Below the pieces are notes generated by a model. The model saw only the letters and a list, made by a program, of their open reading frames with translations. It had not been told where the DNA came from and made no database searches. The position numbers and the translations under genes are program-made. From NCBI GenBank assembly GCA_016219235.1, contig JACRBO010000379.1, positions 1 through 13,004 of the forward strand: a stretch of DNA of 13,004 nucleotides, in the 5' to 3' direction. Shown here in pieces: positions 7,213-13,004 of this stretch (the stretch's first letter is position 1; every line of letters begins with the position of its first letter). This DNA is from Chloroflexota bacterium. GTDB lineage: Bacteria; Chloroflexota; Anaerolineae; Fen-1058.

Positions 7213-7587
7213 ATGCTTTCAACCGGTGTCGACATCCTGTACATCCCTCGTGTCGAGAAAGCGCTGGAGCGGTATGGCCAACGCTTTCTCGATCGGTGCT
7301 TCACCACCCCCGAGATTCGATCGTGCCGCGGCTTCGCGTCGGAGTTTGCCGCGCGGTATGCAGCCAAAGAAGCCGTCAGTAAGGCGCTGGGCGTGGGCCT
7401 GCGCGTGATGGCGCGCAACGGCATCAAATTCCACGATGTCGAAATCCTGCCCGATCGCTACGGCAAACCGCACGTGCACCTGCACGGCTACGCCGCCGAA
7501 CGCGCGCAGGAACTGGGCCTGCATGAATGGGCGGTCAGTCTAACACACGAAAAAGAATATACGGTCGCCTTTGTGGTGGCAGTGTAA
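7213..7587 (+). CDS. acpS: Holo-[acyl-carrier-protein] synthase
   Basis: A 124-residue protein that transfers 4'-phosphopantetheine from coenzyme A to apo-ACP, switching on fatty-acid synthesis in the cytoplasm. The family motifs are clear: STGVDILYIPRVEKAL at the N-terminus with magnesium ligand D7, then FAARYAAKEAVSKALG with E53, and the usual C-terminal strand WAVSLTHEKEYTVAFVVAV. Size is normal for the trimeric AcpS type. ATG 7213 gives the standard N-terminus; an in-frame TTG two codons upstream is inside the repeat and unlikely. No clear ribosome-binding site is visible, with only a weak GAG 8 nt upstream, which suggests weak or coupled translation. A strong hairpin follows the stop. 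No fatty-acid genes are in the window, so its place after the M16 pair is not informative. Confidence 0.95.
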   Translation: MLSTGVDILYIPRVEKALERYGQRFLDRCFTTPEIRSCRGFASEFAARYAAKEAVSKALGVGLRVMARNGIKFHDVEILPDRYGKPHVHLHGYAAERAQELGLHEWAVSLTHEKEYTVAFVVAV

Positions 7588-7588
7588 G

Positions 7589-7625
7589 AATCGGGCGAGT
7601 CTTCACAGACTCGTCCGATTTCGTT
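7589..7625 (+). terminator. Rho-independent terminator after acpS
   Basis: A 13-bp stem pairs AATCGGGCGAGTC (7589-7601) with GACTCGTCCGATT (7608-7620). It contains one G-U pair, has a 6-nt loop, and is followed by a short T-rich tail (TTTCGTT). It starts 1 nt after the acpS stop. The A-rich left flank is short, so it may work in one direction only. Confidence 0.82.
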
Positions 7626-7689
7626 CACGCCACTTCTGAATTTGCGCTAACCGTCACACATTCCTTAAAACATTACGCACGATCATGAG

Positions 7690-7724
7690 CAGGCCGGTTC
7701 GCCTGTCATTTTACCGCTGGCCTG
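7690..7724. other. Imperfect hairpin upstream of the DGPF-sigma operon
   Basis: CAGGCC (7690-7695) and GGCCTG (7719-7724) are perfect 6-bp arms. GGT (7696-7698) and ACC (7713-7715) extend the stem past a 3-nt bulge. It ends 9 nt before the candidate -35 box, so it could be an operator or simply chance. The rest of the 7626-7733 stretch shows nothing recognisable. Confidence 0.25.
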
Positions 7725-7733
7725 TGCGACGTA

Positions 7734-7762
7734 TTTATAGAAATCCAGAAACAATGGATAAT
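7734..7762 (+). promoter_or_regulatory. Candidate promoter of the DGPF-ECF operon
   Basis: TTTATA (7734-7739) and GATAAT (7757-7762) are exactly 17 nt apart, matching the housekeeping consensus at 4/6 and 5/6 positions. They precede the DGPF start codon by a short AT-rich leader holding GGGAG at 7773-7777. An upstream terminator and a 195-nt gap support a new transcription unit starting here. Confidence is limited to motif reading. Confidence 0.45.
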
Positions 7763-7782
7763 CTATACAAAAGGGAGCAACC

Positions 7783-8130
7783 ATGAAATACCTGCTGCTG
7801 ATGTACGCAAACGAATCTGAAGCGCCACAGACCCAGGCAGAACTGCAGGCTTTGCAGCCTGCCTGGTTTGCCTATATGCAGGAAGCACAGGCCGCCGGAG
7901 TGCTGCTGTCGAACGGGGGAGTTGCGCCCGGCGCCAACGCGACAACTGTGCGCGTGCGGAATGGCAAGTCGTTGATCACCGATGGCCCCTTCGCCGAAAC
8001 GCACGAGCAATTAGGCGGCTACTCCGTGATCGAGTGCAAAGACCTCGATGAAGCGCTGCGCTGGGCGGAGAAAATTCCCACTGTCAAATACGGCTCGATT
8101 CAGATTTGCCCGTTGTGGGCACCGGGATAG
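7783..8130 (+). CDS. YCII-related DGPF-domain protein (ECF42 partner)
   Basis: A 115-residue single-domain protein. It begins MKYLLLMYANE and carries the defining TDGPFAETHEQLGGY motif, followed by the acidic helix SVIECKDLDEALRWAEKIP. This is the YCII/DGPF fold, a small ferredoxin-like barrel whose biochemical activity is not firmly known. DGPF proteins are characteristically encoded beside ECF42 sigma factors, and here the sigma gene starts 16 nt downstream, so the pairing is the expected one. ATG 7783 has a good GGGAG site 5 nt upstream. It is the first gene of a probable five-gene operon. A role as sensor, enzyme or modulator of the sigma factor has been considered for the family; nothing in this sequence decides between them. 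Confidence 0.92.
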   Translation: MKYLLLMYANESEAPQTQAELQALQPAWFAYMQEAQAAGVLLSNGGVAPGANATTVRVRNGKSLITDGPFAETHEQLGGYSVIECKDLDEALRWAEKIPTVKYGSIQICPLWAPG

Positions 8131-8146
8131 CCAGATCAGGTCAGGG

Positions 8147-9391
8147 ATGACGGCAGCCGCCCGGATCGAAACAACCTTCCGCGAAGAACACGGCCGCGTC
8201 CTGGCGGCGCTCATCAGCCAGCTGGGTGATTTCACGCTGGCCGAGGATGCGCTGCAAGATGCGCTGGTCAATGCGCTGGAACGCTGGGCCATCGACGGCG
8301 TTCCGCGCAATCCCGGCGCGTGGTTGATGACCGCCGCCAAACGCCGCGCCATCGATCGGCTGCGTCGCGCCGCAACGCAGGAGCGCCATGCCGTCATCCT
8401 CGATTCCCTCGAAACCGAGGACGAACCCGAGATGGACGACTCACTGCCCGATGAGCGCCTGAAGTTGATGTTCACTTGCTGCCATCCCGCGTTGGCGCTA
8501 GAGGCGCAGGTTGCGCTGACCCTGCATACACTCGGCGGCCTGTCAACACCGGATGTGGCGCGCGCGTTCCTCGTTTCAGAATCGACGATGGCGCAGCGTC
8601 TGGCGCGGGCGCGGAGAAAGATCCGTGAAGCGGGTATCCCTTATCGGGTGCCGCCCGCCGATTTATTGCCAGAACGATTGGACGCGCTGCTGGCGGTGAT
8701 CTATCTGATTTTCAACGAGGGCTACGTCGCTACGAATACCATCGCCACAGAAGGCGATACGCTCACCCGATCAGACTTGTGCAGCGAAGCGATCCGTCTC
8801 GACCGCGTGCTGGCGACGTTGATGCCCCAGAGTGCTGAAGCACAGGGCTTGCTCGCGCTGATGCTGTTGCACGATTCACGCCGTGGGGCGCGGCTGAACG
8901 CGGCAGGTGAACTCGTCGTCCTCGATGAACAAGATCGATCACGCTGGGATCAGGCGAAAATCCACGCAGGGATCGCGGTTCTCGATGAAGCGCTCACCCT
9001 CAACGATCCGGGACCCTATCAAGTTCAGGCCGCGATCAGTGCGCTGCACGCTGAAGCGCCAACGGCTGATGTCACTGATTGGCGGCAGATCGCCGCGCTC
9101 TATAATTCACTGGCGACGATGACGCCGTCAGTGGTAGTTGAAGTGAATCGTGCGGTGGCGGTGGCGATGGCGTATGGCGTGGAGGCGGGTTTGCAGTTAC
9201 TGTTACGCCTCGATGATCAGGCGGACGACTATTATCCCTATCACGCAGCCCGCGCCGATCTGTTACGGCGTAACGGCGAACGCGAAGCCGCTGCTGATGC
9301 CTATCAGCGAGCATTGGCGCTGTGTGGCAACCGCGCCGAACGCGCTTATCTTCAGCGGCGGCTTGATGAGCTGCTTAACGATGTCAGATAG
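8147..9391 (+). CDS. ECF42-type RNA polymerase sigma factor with C-terminal TPR-like extension
   Basis: A 414-residue protein (COG4941 type). Region 2 is at about residues 11-74, with the core-binding DALQDA motif (34-39) and the -10-reading, Arg-rich [12 protein letters not shown] end. Region 4 follows at about 110-170, with a helix-turn-helix reading [28 protein letters not shown]. The remaining 240 residues are an all-helical extension bearing the ECF42 landmarks [14 protein letters not shown] and [16 protein letters not shown], and ending in TPR-like helices. In this group the extension replaces an anti-sigma factor and is needed for activity. I chose ATG 8147 with AGG 6 nt upstream; the frame is open back to 8048 but that would overlap the DGPF gene. 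The C-terminal half appears complete. It probably controls its own operon. Confidence 0.93.
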   Translation: MTAAARIETTFREEHGRVLAALISQLGDFTLAEDALQDALVNALERWAIDGVPRNPGAWLMTAAKRRAIDRLRRAATQERHAVILDSLETEDEPEMDDSLPDERLKLMFTCCHPALALEAQVALTLHTLGGLSTPDVARAFLVSESTMAQRLARARRKIREAGIPYRVPPADLLPERLDALLAVIYLIFNEGYVATNTIATEGDTLTRSDLCSEAIRLDRVLATLMPQSAEAQGLLALMLLHDSRRGARLNAAGELVVLDEQDRSRWDQAKIHAGIAVLDEALTLNDPGPYQVQAAISALHAEAPTADVTDWRQIAALYNSLATMTPSVVVEVNRAVAVAMAYGVEAGLQLLLRLDDQADDYYPYHAARADLLRRNGEREAAADAYQRALALCGNRAERAYLQRRLDELLNDVR

Positions 9392-9397
9392 CGCAGG

Positions 9398-9416
9398 GCC
9401 GCACTTGAACTGCGGC
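9398..9416 (+). other. Small hairpin between sigma factor and DUF1801 gene
   Basis: GCCGCA (9398-9403) and TGCGGC (9411-9416) form a 6-bp GC-rich stem with a 7-nt loop. No T-tract follows, so it is not a terminator. It could slow the polymerase or protect the downstream mRNA in the operon, or be coincidental. Confidence 0.3.
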
Positions 9417-9452
9417 GAGGTTGCCAACCCAAGTCAATATGAGGAGGTTTCT

Positions 9453-9935
9453 ATGAGTACAAAGAAGGACACGCAAAAGTCTGCCAAAAGCACCACAGCG
9501 ACCAGCAAGCAGGTCAAGGGATTCACAGACGATGAAAAAGCCGCGATGAAGGAGCGCGCCAAAGAGCTGAAGGCGGAAGCGCGCATGAACAAGGATAAGG
9601 CGGCCGGGGAAAGCGCCGTGCTGACGGCGATCGCCGCGATGCGGGGATCGGATCGCGCCATAGCCACGCGGCTCCATGCCATCATCAAAGCCAGCGCGCC
9701 GGCCCTCTTGCCGAAAACCTGGTACGGGATGCCCGCGTATGCCAACCAGGATGGCAAGGTCGTCTGCTTCTTCCAGGCCGCGCAGAAATTCAATACGCGG
9801 TACGCGACGCTCGGCTTCAACGATACGGCGAACCTCGACGACGGCGCCCTGTGGCCGACCTCCTTCGCGCTGAAGGAGTTGACCGCCGCCGAAGAGGCGA
9901 AGATCGCTGCGCTCGTGAAGAAAGCAGTGAGCTAG
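9453..9935 (+). CDS. DUF1801 domain protein (YdhG-like fold)
   Basis: A 160-residue soluble protein. The first 55 residues are Lys/Ala/Glu-rich, probably helical and loosely structured. The DUF1801 domain spans about 55-158, with the recognisable [27 protein letters not shown] and [13 protein letters not shown] stretches; the motif is split here only for description. This fold is shared with Bacillus YdhG-like iron chaperone candidates and other small proteins of uncertain role, so an iron-binding job is possible but unproven. It has the strongest ribosome-binding site in the window, GAGGAGG at 9441-9447, 5 nt before ATG 9453. It lies 61 nt after the sigma factor and 11 nt before the next gene, in the same direction, so it is probably co-transcribed. 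DUF1801 and DGPF genes commonly cluster with ECF42. Confidence 0.88.
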   Translation: MSTKKDTQKSAKSTTATSKQVKGFTDDEKAAMKERAKELKAEARMNKDKAAGESAVLTAIAAMRGSDRAIATRLHAIIKASAPALLPKTWYGMPAYANQDGKVVCFFQAAQKFNTRYATLGFNDTANLDDGALWPTSFALKELTAAEEAKIAALVKKAVS

Positions 9936-9946
9936 AGAGCAGAGGA

Positions 9947-10489
9947 ATGTCGACAATCCATTTTGAAACTGCACCCCTTAAAATCGGCGAGTGGATCATT
10001 CTCAGGCTGCCTGAGAAGGTAAGCGCAAGGCTTCCATCGCGCGGTATGACATTGGTCGAGGGGACCATCAATGGTTTCCGCTCTAAAATCGTGCTCGAAC
10101 CGGACGGTAAGGGAAGCCATTGGTTTAGGGTCGACTCTAAAGTGCGCAAAGCCGCCGATATAGACGCACGCGGTACGGTAACGATAGCGGTTGAGCCGTC
10201 TAAGGCGTGGCCAGAGCCTGAGGTGCCGACAGATTTGAGTAAGGCCCTGGCATCCGACCCGGAGGCGAAAGCCCTATGGGTGAAACTTACACCGATGGCG
10301 CGTTGGGATTGGCTCCGCTGGATACGTGCGACCAACAATCGGGAAACGCGCAGCCGCCGCATCGAGGTGGCAATGTCGAAACTGAAGTCTGGCGAACGCA
10401 GGCCCTGTTGCTTTAATCGTAACCAATGCACCGAACCAGAGGTCTCGAAAAATGGAGTGCTCATCGAACCAACGCGAACATCTGAGTGA
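9947..10489 (+). CDS. YdeI/OmpD-associated family protein with N-terminal DUF1905-like domain
   Basis: A 180-residue protein in two parts. Residues 1-85 are a strand-rich DUF1905-like barrel (GMTLVEGTINGFRSKIVLEP, HWFRV). Residues 90-175 are a helical YdeI/OmdA-like domain ending in the family's Cys-containing tail RRPCCFNRNQC followed by SKNGVL. Members are annotated as linked to bacteriocin protection or stress resistance, but the molecular activity is not known. Codon use differs from its neighbours: AGG is used four times and ATA three times, where surrounding genes use CGC/CGT and ATC, and there is no CGATCG site inside. That suggests relatively recent acquisition. ATG 9947 follows an AG-rich GAGAG...AGAGGA site, 11 nt after the DUF1801 stop. 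The next gene begins 5 nt after its stop. Confidence 0.85.
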   Translation: MSTIHFETAPLKIGEWIILRLPEKVSARLPSRGMTLVEGTINGFRSKIVLEPDGKGSHWFRVDSKVRKAADIDARGTVTIAVEPSKAWPEPEVPTDLSKALASDPEAKALWVKLTPMARWDWLRWIRATNNRETRSRRIEVAMSKLKSGERRPCCFNRNQCTEPEVSKNGVLIEPTRTSE

Positions 10490-10494
10490 CCACC

Positions 10495-10935
10495 ATGACT
10501 TGGAAATTTCTCGCAGAACAACAACCAGAATTGGCCGCGTTTGGCGCGGAACGGTTGAACGGCAAAGTCGCCTATCTGGCAACTGTCCGCAAGGATGGCT
10601 CGCCGCGCGTCCACCCGATGACACCCATCATCGGGCAGGGTCATTTGTTTGTGTTCATGGAGCCGACCTCTCCCAAAGGACACGACCTGCAGCGCGACGG
10701 GCGCTTCGCCATTCACTGTGCAGTGAGTGATAACAGTGGCACGAGCGGTGAGTTTCTCGTTACCGGCCACGCGCAGCTGATCGACAATCCAGAACTCCGG
10801 GCACTGGCAGTCAGCTTAGCCAGCTATGCGCCGGCAGATCGTTACATCTTGTTCGAATTCGACCTCGAGAGTGCCGCTTCGACGATCTACCCGGAAGATC
10901 GCGCGGTTCGTCGGTCTTGGAAGAGAGAGAAGTAG
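10495..10935 (+). CDS. Pyridoxamine 5'-phosphate oxidase-fold (FMN split-barrel) protein
   Basis: A 146-residue protein of the small PNPOx-like family. The central motif YLATVRKDGSPRVHPMTPII matches the flavin-binding split barrel: strand, DGSPRVHP turn, strand. The KGHDLQRDGRFAIHC segment is the usual second landmark. These small members bind FMN, F420 or haem and reduce varied substrates; the true vitamin B6 oxidase is longer, so this is not pdxH. ATG 10495 is preferred. An in-frame GTG at 10486 would give a 4-nt overlap with the previous stop (GTGA) and three more residues, and is a fair alternative suggesting translational coupling. It is the last gene of the operon, converging on the methyltransferase pair. 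A long inverted-repeat element starts 11 nt after its stop. Confidence 0.85.
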   Translation: MTWKFLAEQQPELAAFGAERLNGKVAYLATVRKDGSPRVHPMTPIIGQGHLFVFMEPTSPKGHDLQRDGRFAIHCAVSDNSGTSGEFLVTGHAQLIDNPELRALAVSLASYAPADRYILFEFDLESAASTIYPEDRAVRRSWKREK

Positions 10936-10945
10936 CACGGTACAC

Positions 10946-11046
10946 AAGACCTCGGAGGTTTCATGAGATGGTCAAGCATTGTATGACAGTCGACTATGTC
11001 GGTCAGTATGCTTTGTACATCAGTCAGTGAAAACCTCCGAGGTCTT
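10946..11046. repeat. ~101-bp element with 16-bp perfect inverted arms (MITE- or REP-like)
   Basis: AAGACCTCGGAGGTTT (10946-10961) is matched exactly by its reverse complement AAACCTCCGAGGTCTT at 11031-11046. Each arm is itself nearly palindromic (ACCTC-G-GAGGT). The pairing continues imperfectly inward: TCA..GATG..AAGCAT on the left against the complement of ATGCTT..CATC..TGA on the right (AAGCAT 10974-10979, ATGCTT 11009-11014). The whole can fold into one long hairpin, carries no reading frame of note and lies between convergent genes. It may also act as a terminator. Confidence 0.85.
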
Positions 11047-11050
11047 TGGC

Positions 11051-11287
11051 CTAGTTTCTGTCCGAAAAGTCCTGAATTAAGAGCCACAAGCATCCCGCCT
11101 AGCGCGCCCCCGCTTCGCGGACAGGGCGTGAGCGGAGCAGCGTGCTTTTCCGCTGCGCAGTCGAAGGATGCGGCGGGGTCGAATTCCACGGCCGATCCGC
11201 CCCTTCGACTTCGTGCCGCGATACTGCTGCGGCACTCCGCTCAGGGTGCTTTCGTTATGCTTGAAAAGGTTTTCGGACAGAAACTAG
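11051..11287. mobile_element. 237-bp MITE-like element with 18-bp terminal inverted repeats
   Basis: CTAGTTTCTGTCCGAAAA (11051-11068) and TTTTCGGACAGAAACTAG (11270-11287) are perfect inverted repeats. The outermost CTAG is a palindrome and may be target sequence, leaving 14-bp true ends. Inside are nested complementary pairs: TGAGCGGAG (11129-11137) with CTCCGCTCA (11235-11243); AGTCGAAGG (11159-11167) with CCTTCGACT (11202-11210); GGCGG (11172-11176) with CCGCC (11197-11201). Side hairpins GCAGCG/CGCTGC (11137-11142, 11151-11156) and GTGCCGC/GCGGCAC (11213-11219, 11229-11235) project from the main stem. No transposase gene; size and ends fit a non-autonomous element. The right end is 1 nt from the stop of the minus-strand methyltransferase. 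Confidence 0.8.
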
Positions 11288-11288
11288 C

Positions 11289-11918
11289 CTACTTCCGTCC
11301 GATCGCCACGAAGATGCTCAACGGCTTCACTTCGCCATCCGGGCCACAAGCATTGCACGTGCCTTCCGCACAATCCACATCGATCCCTGTAAGTCCCGCC
11401 GCCGCATACCACTGGCGAATGTCATCCCGCTCAAAACCTAGCCACAGATCGGCCATCTGTGTGCGCTGCCACTCGTGATCGTGCGAGTCGAGATCGGTAA
11501 TGCAGATCACGCCGCCGGGCTTCAACGTCCGTGCCAGTTCTTTGATCGTCCTGGCCGGATCGGGCGCGTGATGCAGAAACATGTTAGCGAACACGCCGTC
11601 GAAGGTGGCATCGGGCACGGGCAGTTGATCGCCGGACGCCTCGTGAAATTCCACGTTGCTCAAGTTCGATAAGTTACGGCGGGCCACGGCCAGCATGTCG
11701 GGGCTGGCATCAAACCCGATGACTTTAGCCGCCCTCGACGCGAGACCCTGCGCGACAAAGGCCGTGCCCGTGCCGACATCCGCCACTACGGCATTTTCAG
11801 GCAGATTCGCTTTCGCAATCGCCGCGTCGCGCATGTGCTCGGTGAAGTAGCCGCTGCGAATTTCATCCCATTGATCGGCGACCTGGGCAAAGTACGGATT
11901 CGACGGGGATTCACTCAT
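11289..11918 (-). CDS. Class I SAM-dependent methyltransferase in an arsenic operon
   Basis: A 209-residue Rossmann-fold methyltransferase. The SAM-binding motif I is VADVGTGTA (residues 45-53), the acidic end of strand 2 is GFDAS with D70, and the LKPGG turn precedes the ITDLDSH segment. The EWQRTQMADLWLGFERDDIRQW region resembles methyltransferases that accompany or are fused to ArsR regulators. Three cysteines cluster near the C-terminus (C183, C188, C191, in DCAEGTCNACG), which could bind a metal or metalloid; this is inference. The start is the second of two adjacent ATGs, lying 6 nt after AAGGAG (11930-11925); the first (11921) is only 3 nt away. It starts 16 nt after the arsM stop, so it is co-transcribed. 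The substrate is unknown. Its stop codon is separated by one base from the inverted-repeat element. Confidence 0.88.
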   Translation of the reverse strand: MSESPSNPYFAQVADQWDEIRSGYFTEHMRDAAIAKANLPENAVVADVGTGTAFVAQGLASRAAKVIGFDASPDMLAVARRNLSNLSNVEFHEASGDQLPVPDATFDGVFANMFLHHAPDPARTIKELARTLKPGGVICITDLDSHDHEWQRTQMADLWLGFERDDIRQWYAAAGLTGIDVDCAEGTCNACGPDGEVKPLSIFVAIGRK

Positions 11919-11934
11919 CATAAGCTCCTTAAGA

Positions 11935-12981
11935 TCAGTTGATGTCAGACAGTGAGACGAAGGCAGTCTCGGCCGCATTCGTAATACGGACGTGCGCGCC
12001 GTCGGCCGCTTCGACCACATCAAAGTTCAACGGCGTGCAACAGCCAATGGCGTTACGCAGCTCCTCGACTCTGGCGCGAATCACTTTCGGATCGCCTTGC
12101 AGCCGCAGATCGTAACCGTTCTCGATCGCGTTGAGGTCGGTGATGTCGCCGATCAGTTGCTTAAGATCGTCAAACTGCGCCAAAGTCGTTACGGTAGATT
12201 CAGTTGTTGCTTCGTCCGACATCCCGCCGGGCGTCTGTTCAATTTCAAATGGTGTATGAGCCGTGACGGTCGCGGAGAACGGCACACCGATCGGTAAGGC
12301 GGCCAGCGCCCGATCGGTCTGGCTCTTGGGCTGTACCTGCACGTTGACGAAACCCGCCTCGCGCAGACCGCGCACATACTCGCGTTGATCCAGCGCCCCG
12401 GCCACACACGCGCCCCATGCTTCCATGTTTTTCTGCATCTTTTCCGGCAGCGAGCCGTTGGTCACAATATCCGACACAGCGACGCGCCCGCCGGGCTTCA
12501 GGGCGCGGAAGACCTCACGAAAGACCTGCGGCTTATCGGGCGAGAGGTTGATCACGCAGTTGGAGATCACCACGTCGACACTGTGATCCTCCACCGGCAG
12601 CGCTTCCAGGTAGCCCTCCCGGAACTCGACATTGGGATAGCCCAGCCGCTCCGCGTTGGCGCGGGCCTTCGCCAGCATATCGGGCGTCATGTCCACGCCG
12701 ATCACGCGGCCCGCTTCGCCAACCTGCTTCGCCGCGAGAAAACAATCGAGGCCGCCGCCGGAACCAAGATCGAGTATCGTCTCACCGGGCTTCAAACTTG
12801 CCAGCGTGATCGGATCGCCGCAGCCTAAAGAAAATCCGCTGATGTCAGCGGGCACGGCCTGGATCAGTTTCTCATCATACAACGTGCTGTTGCCGCTGTT
12901 GCTGCCACAGCACGAATTCGAGGTGCGAGCCAGTTCCGCATAATGCTCGCGTACACTGTCATGAATCGAAGTGGGTTGCAT
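11935..12981 (-). CDS. arsM: Arsenite S-adenosylmethionine methyltransferase with C-terminal extension
   Basis: A 348-residue enzyme that methylates As(III) to mono-, di- and trimethyl species in the cytoplasm. SAM motif I is LDLGSGGGLD (70-79), with D97 in GVDMT. The conserved arsenic-binding cysteines are present: C54 in SLGCGDP, C142 in SNCVINLS and C192 in WGACVAGAL. A CC pair at 24-25 sits where the N-terminal cysteine of longer ArsMs occurs. The spacing C142 to C192 is 50 residues, as in well-studied ArsM. From about residue 255 to 348 there is an extra acidic, mixed alpha/beta region ending with C314-C315, which I do not recognise. ATG is at 12981 with GGAGG 6 nt upstream. The promoter and any arsR lie beyond the window end. 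Confidence 0.94.
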   Translation of the reverse strand: MQPTSIHDSVREHYAELARTSNSCCGSNSGNSTLYDEKLIQAVPADISGFSLGCGDPITLASLKPGETILDLGSGGGLDCFLAAKQVGEAGRVIGVDMTPDMLAKARANAERLGYPNVEFREGYLEALPVEDHSVDVVISNCVINLSPDKPQVFREVFRALKPGGRVAVSDIVTNGSLPEKMQKNMEAWGACVAGALDQREYVRGLREAGFVNVQVQPKSQTDRALAALPIGVPFSATVTAHTPFEIEQTPGGMSDEATTESTVTTLAQFDDLKQLIGDITDLNAIENGYDLRLQGDPKVIRARVEELRNAIGCCTPLNFDVVEAADGAHVRITNAAETAFVSLSDIN

Positions 12982-13004
12982 GGTATTCCTCCGAAAGTTA
13001 AATG

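Noticed and set aside
9398..9416. Terminator after the sigma factor
   Set aside because: The stem is only 6 bp and no T-tract follows; the next gene has a strong ribosome-binding site and is probably in the same operon.
9948..9953. TGTCGA as an ECF42-type -35 element
   Set aside because: It overlaps the start codon of the YdeI-like gene, no matching -10 is visible, and my memory of the ECF42 promoter motif is not firm; no TGTCGA occurs upstream of the DGPF gene.
9817..10770. A 317-codon open frame on the minus strand across DUF1801, YdeI-like and PNPOx genes
   Set aside because: It spans three plus-strand genes with good motifs and has no recognisable domain; a shadow frame.
11051..11287. 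Possible integron attC site or structured riboswitch
   Set aside because: No integrase, no conserved attC core sites, and it lies after two converging genes rather than before one; the MITE-like reading explains the perfect terminal repeats better.
1..13004. tRNA or rRNA genes
   Set aside because: No tRNA-like T-loop/anticodon arrangement or rRNA stretch was recognised in the gaps; most spacers are too short or filled by repeats.

Overview
The window is a GC-rich (roughly 58-60% by eye) bacterial chromosome segment. It has short intergenic gaps, good Shine-Dalgarno sites at most genes, and no phage, plasmid or transposase genes. Gene content (flippase-like protein, FAD oxidoreductase, UGD, paired M16 peptidases, ECF42-type sigma factor with DGPF partner, ArsM), heptameric intergenic repeats and a strong excess of CGATCG suggest an environmental Chloroflexota-like bacterium. 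The phylum is inference from style and protein flavour; no marker gene settles it.

Region 1 (12-4295, + strand) is a glycan or lipid-precursor neighbourhood: a multi-pass flippase-like membrane protein, a Nudix hydrolase, a Rossmann-fold FAD oxidoreductase of the amine-oxidase/UDP-galactopyranose-mutase-like group, and UDP-glucose 6-dehydrogenase. A hairpin plus T-tract closes it at 4311-4360.

Region 2 (4373-7587, +) holds two M16 peptidase-like genes and holo-ACP synthase. The first M16 protein has the HxxEH zinc motif. The second has lost it but keeps the R/Y segment, as expected of an active/inactive heterodimer. The spacers here are built from 7-nt degenerate tandem repeats, and a clear terminator follows acpS.

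Region 3 (7734-10935, +) is a compact probable operon: DGPF/YCII protein, ECF42-type sigma factor with a TPR-like C-terminal extension, DUF1801 protein, YdeI/OmdA-like protein and a pyridoxamine-phosphate-oxidase-fold protein. It looks like a small stress regulon around an alternative sigma factor. The YdeI-like gene has unusual codon use.

Region 4 (10936-11288) is the non-coding junction of two convergent operons. It carries a ~101-bp element with 16-bp perfect inverted arms and, 4 bp further on, a 237-bp element bounded by 18-bp perfect inverted repeats with elaborate nested hairpins. The second looks like a MITE ending one base from a stop codon.

Region 5 (11289-12981, - strand) is an arsenic-linked pair: arsenite methyltransferase ArsM with an unusual C-terminal extension, followed 16 nt later by a second SAM methyltransferase with a C-terminal cysteine cluster. 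The operon's upstream part lies outside the window.

Stretches over 300 bases without a gene: only 10936-11288, described above. The 195-nt gap 7588-7782 holds a terminator, a weak hairpin and a promoter candidate.
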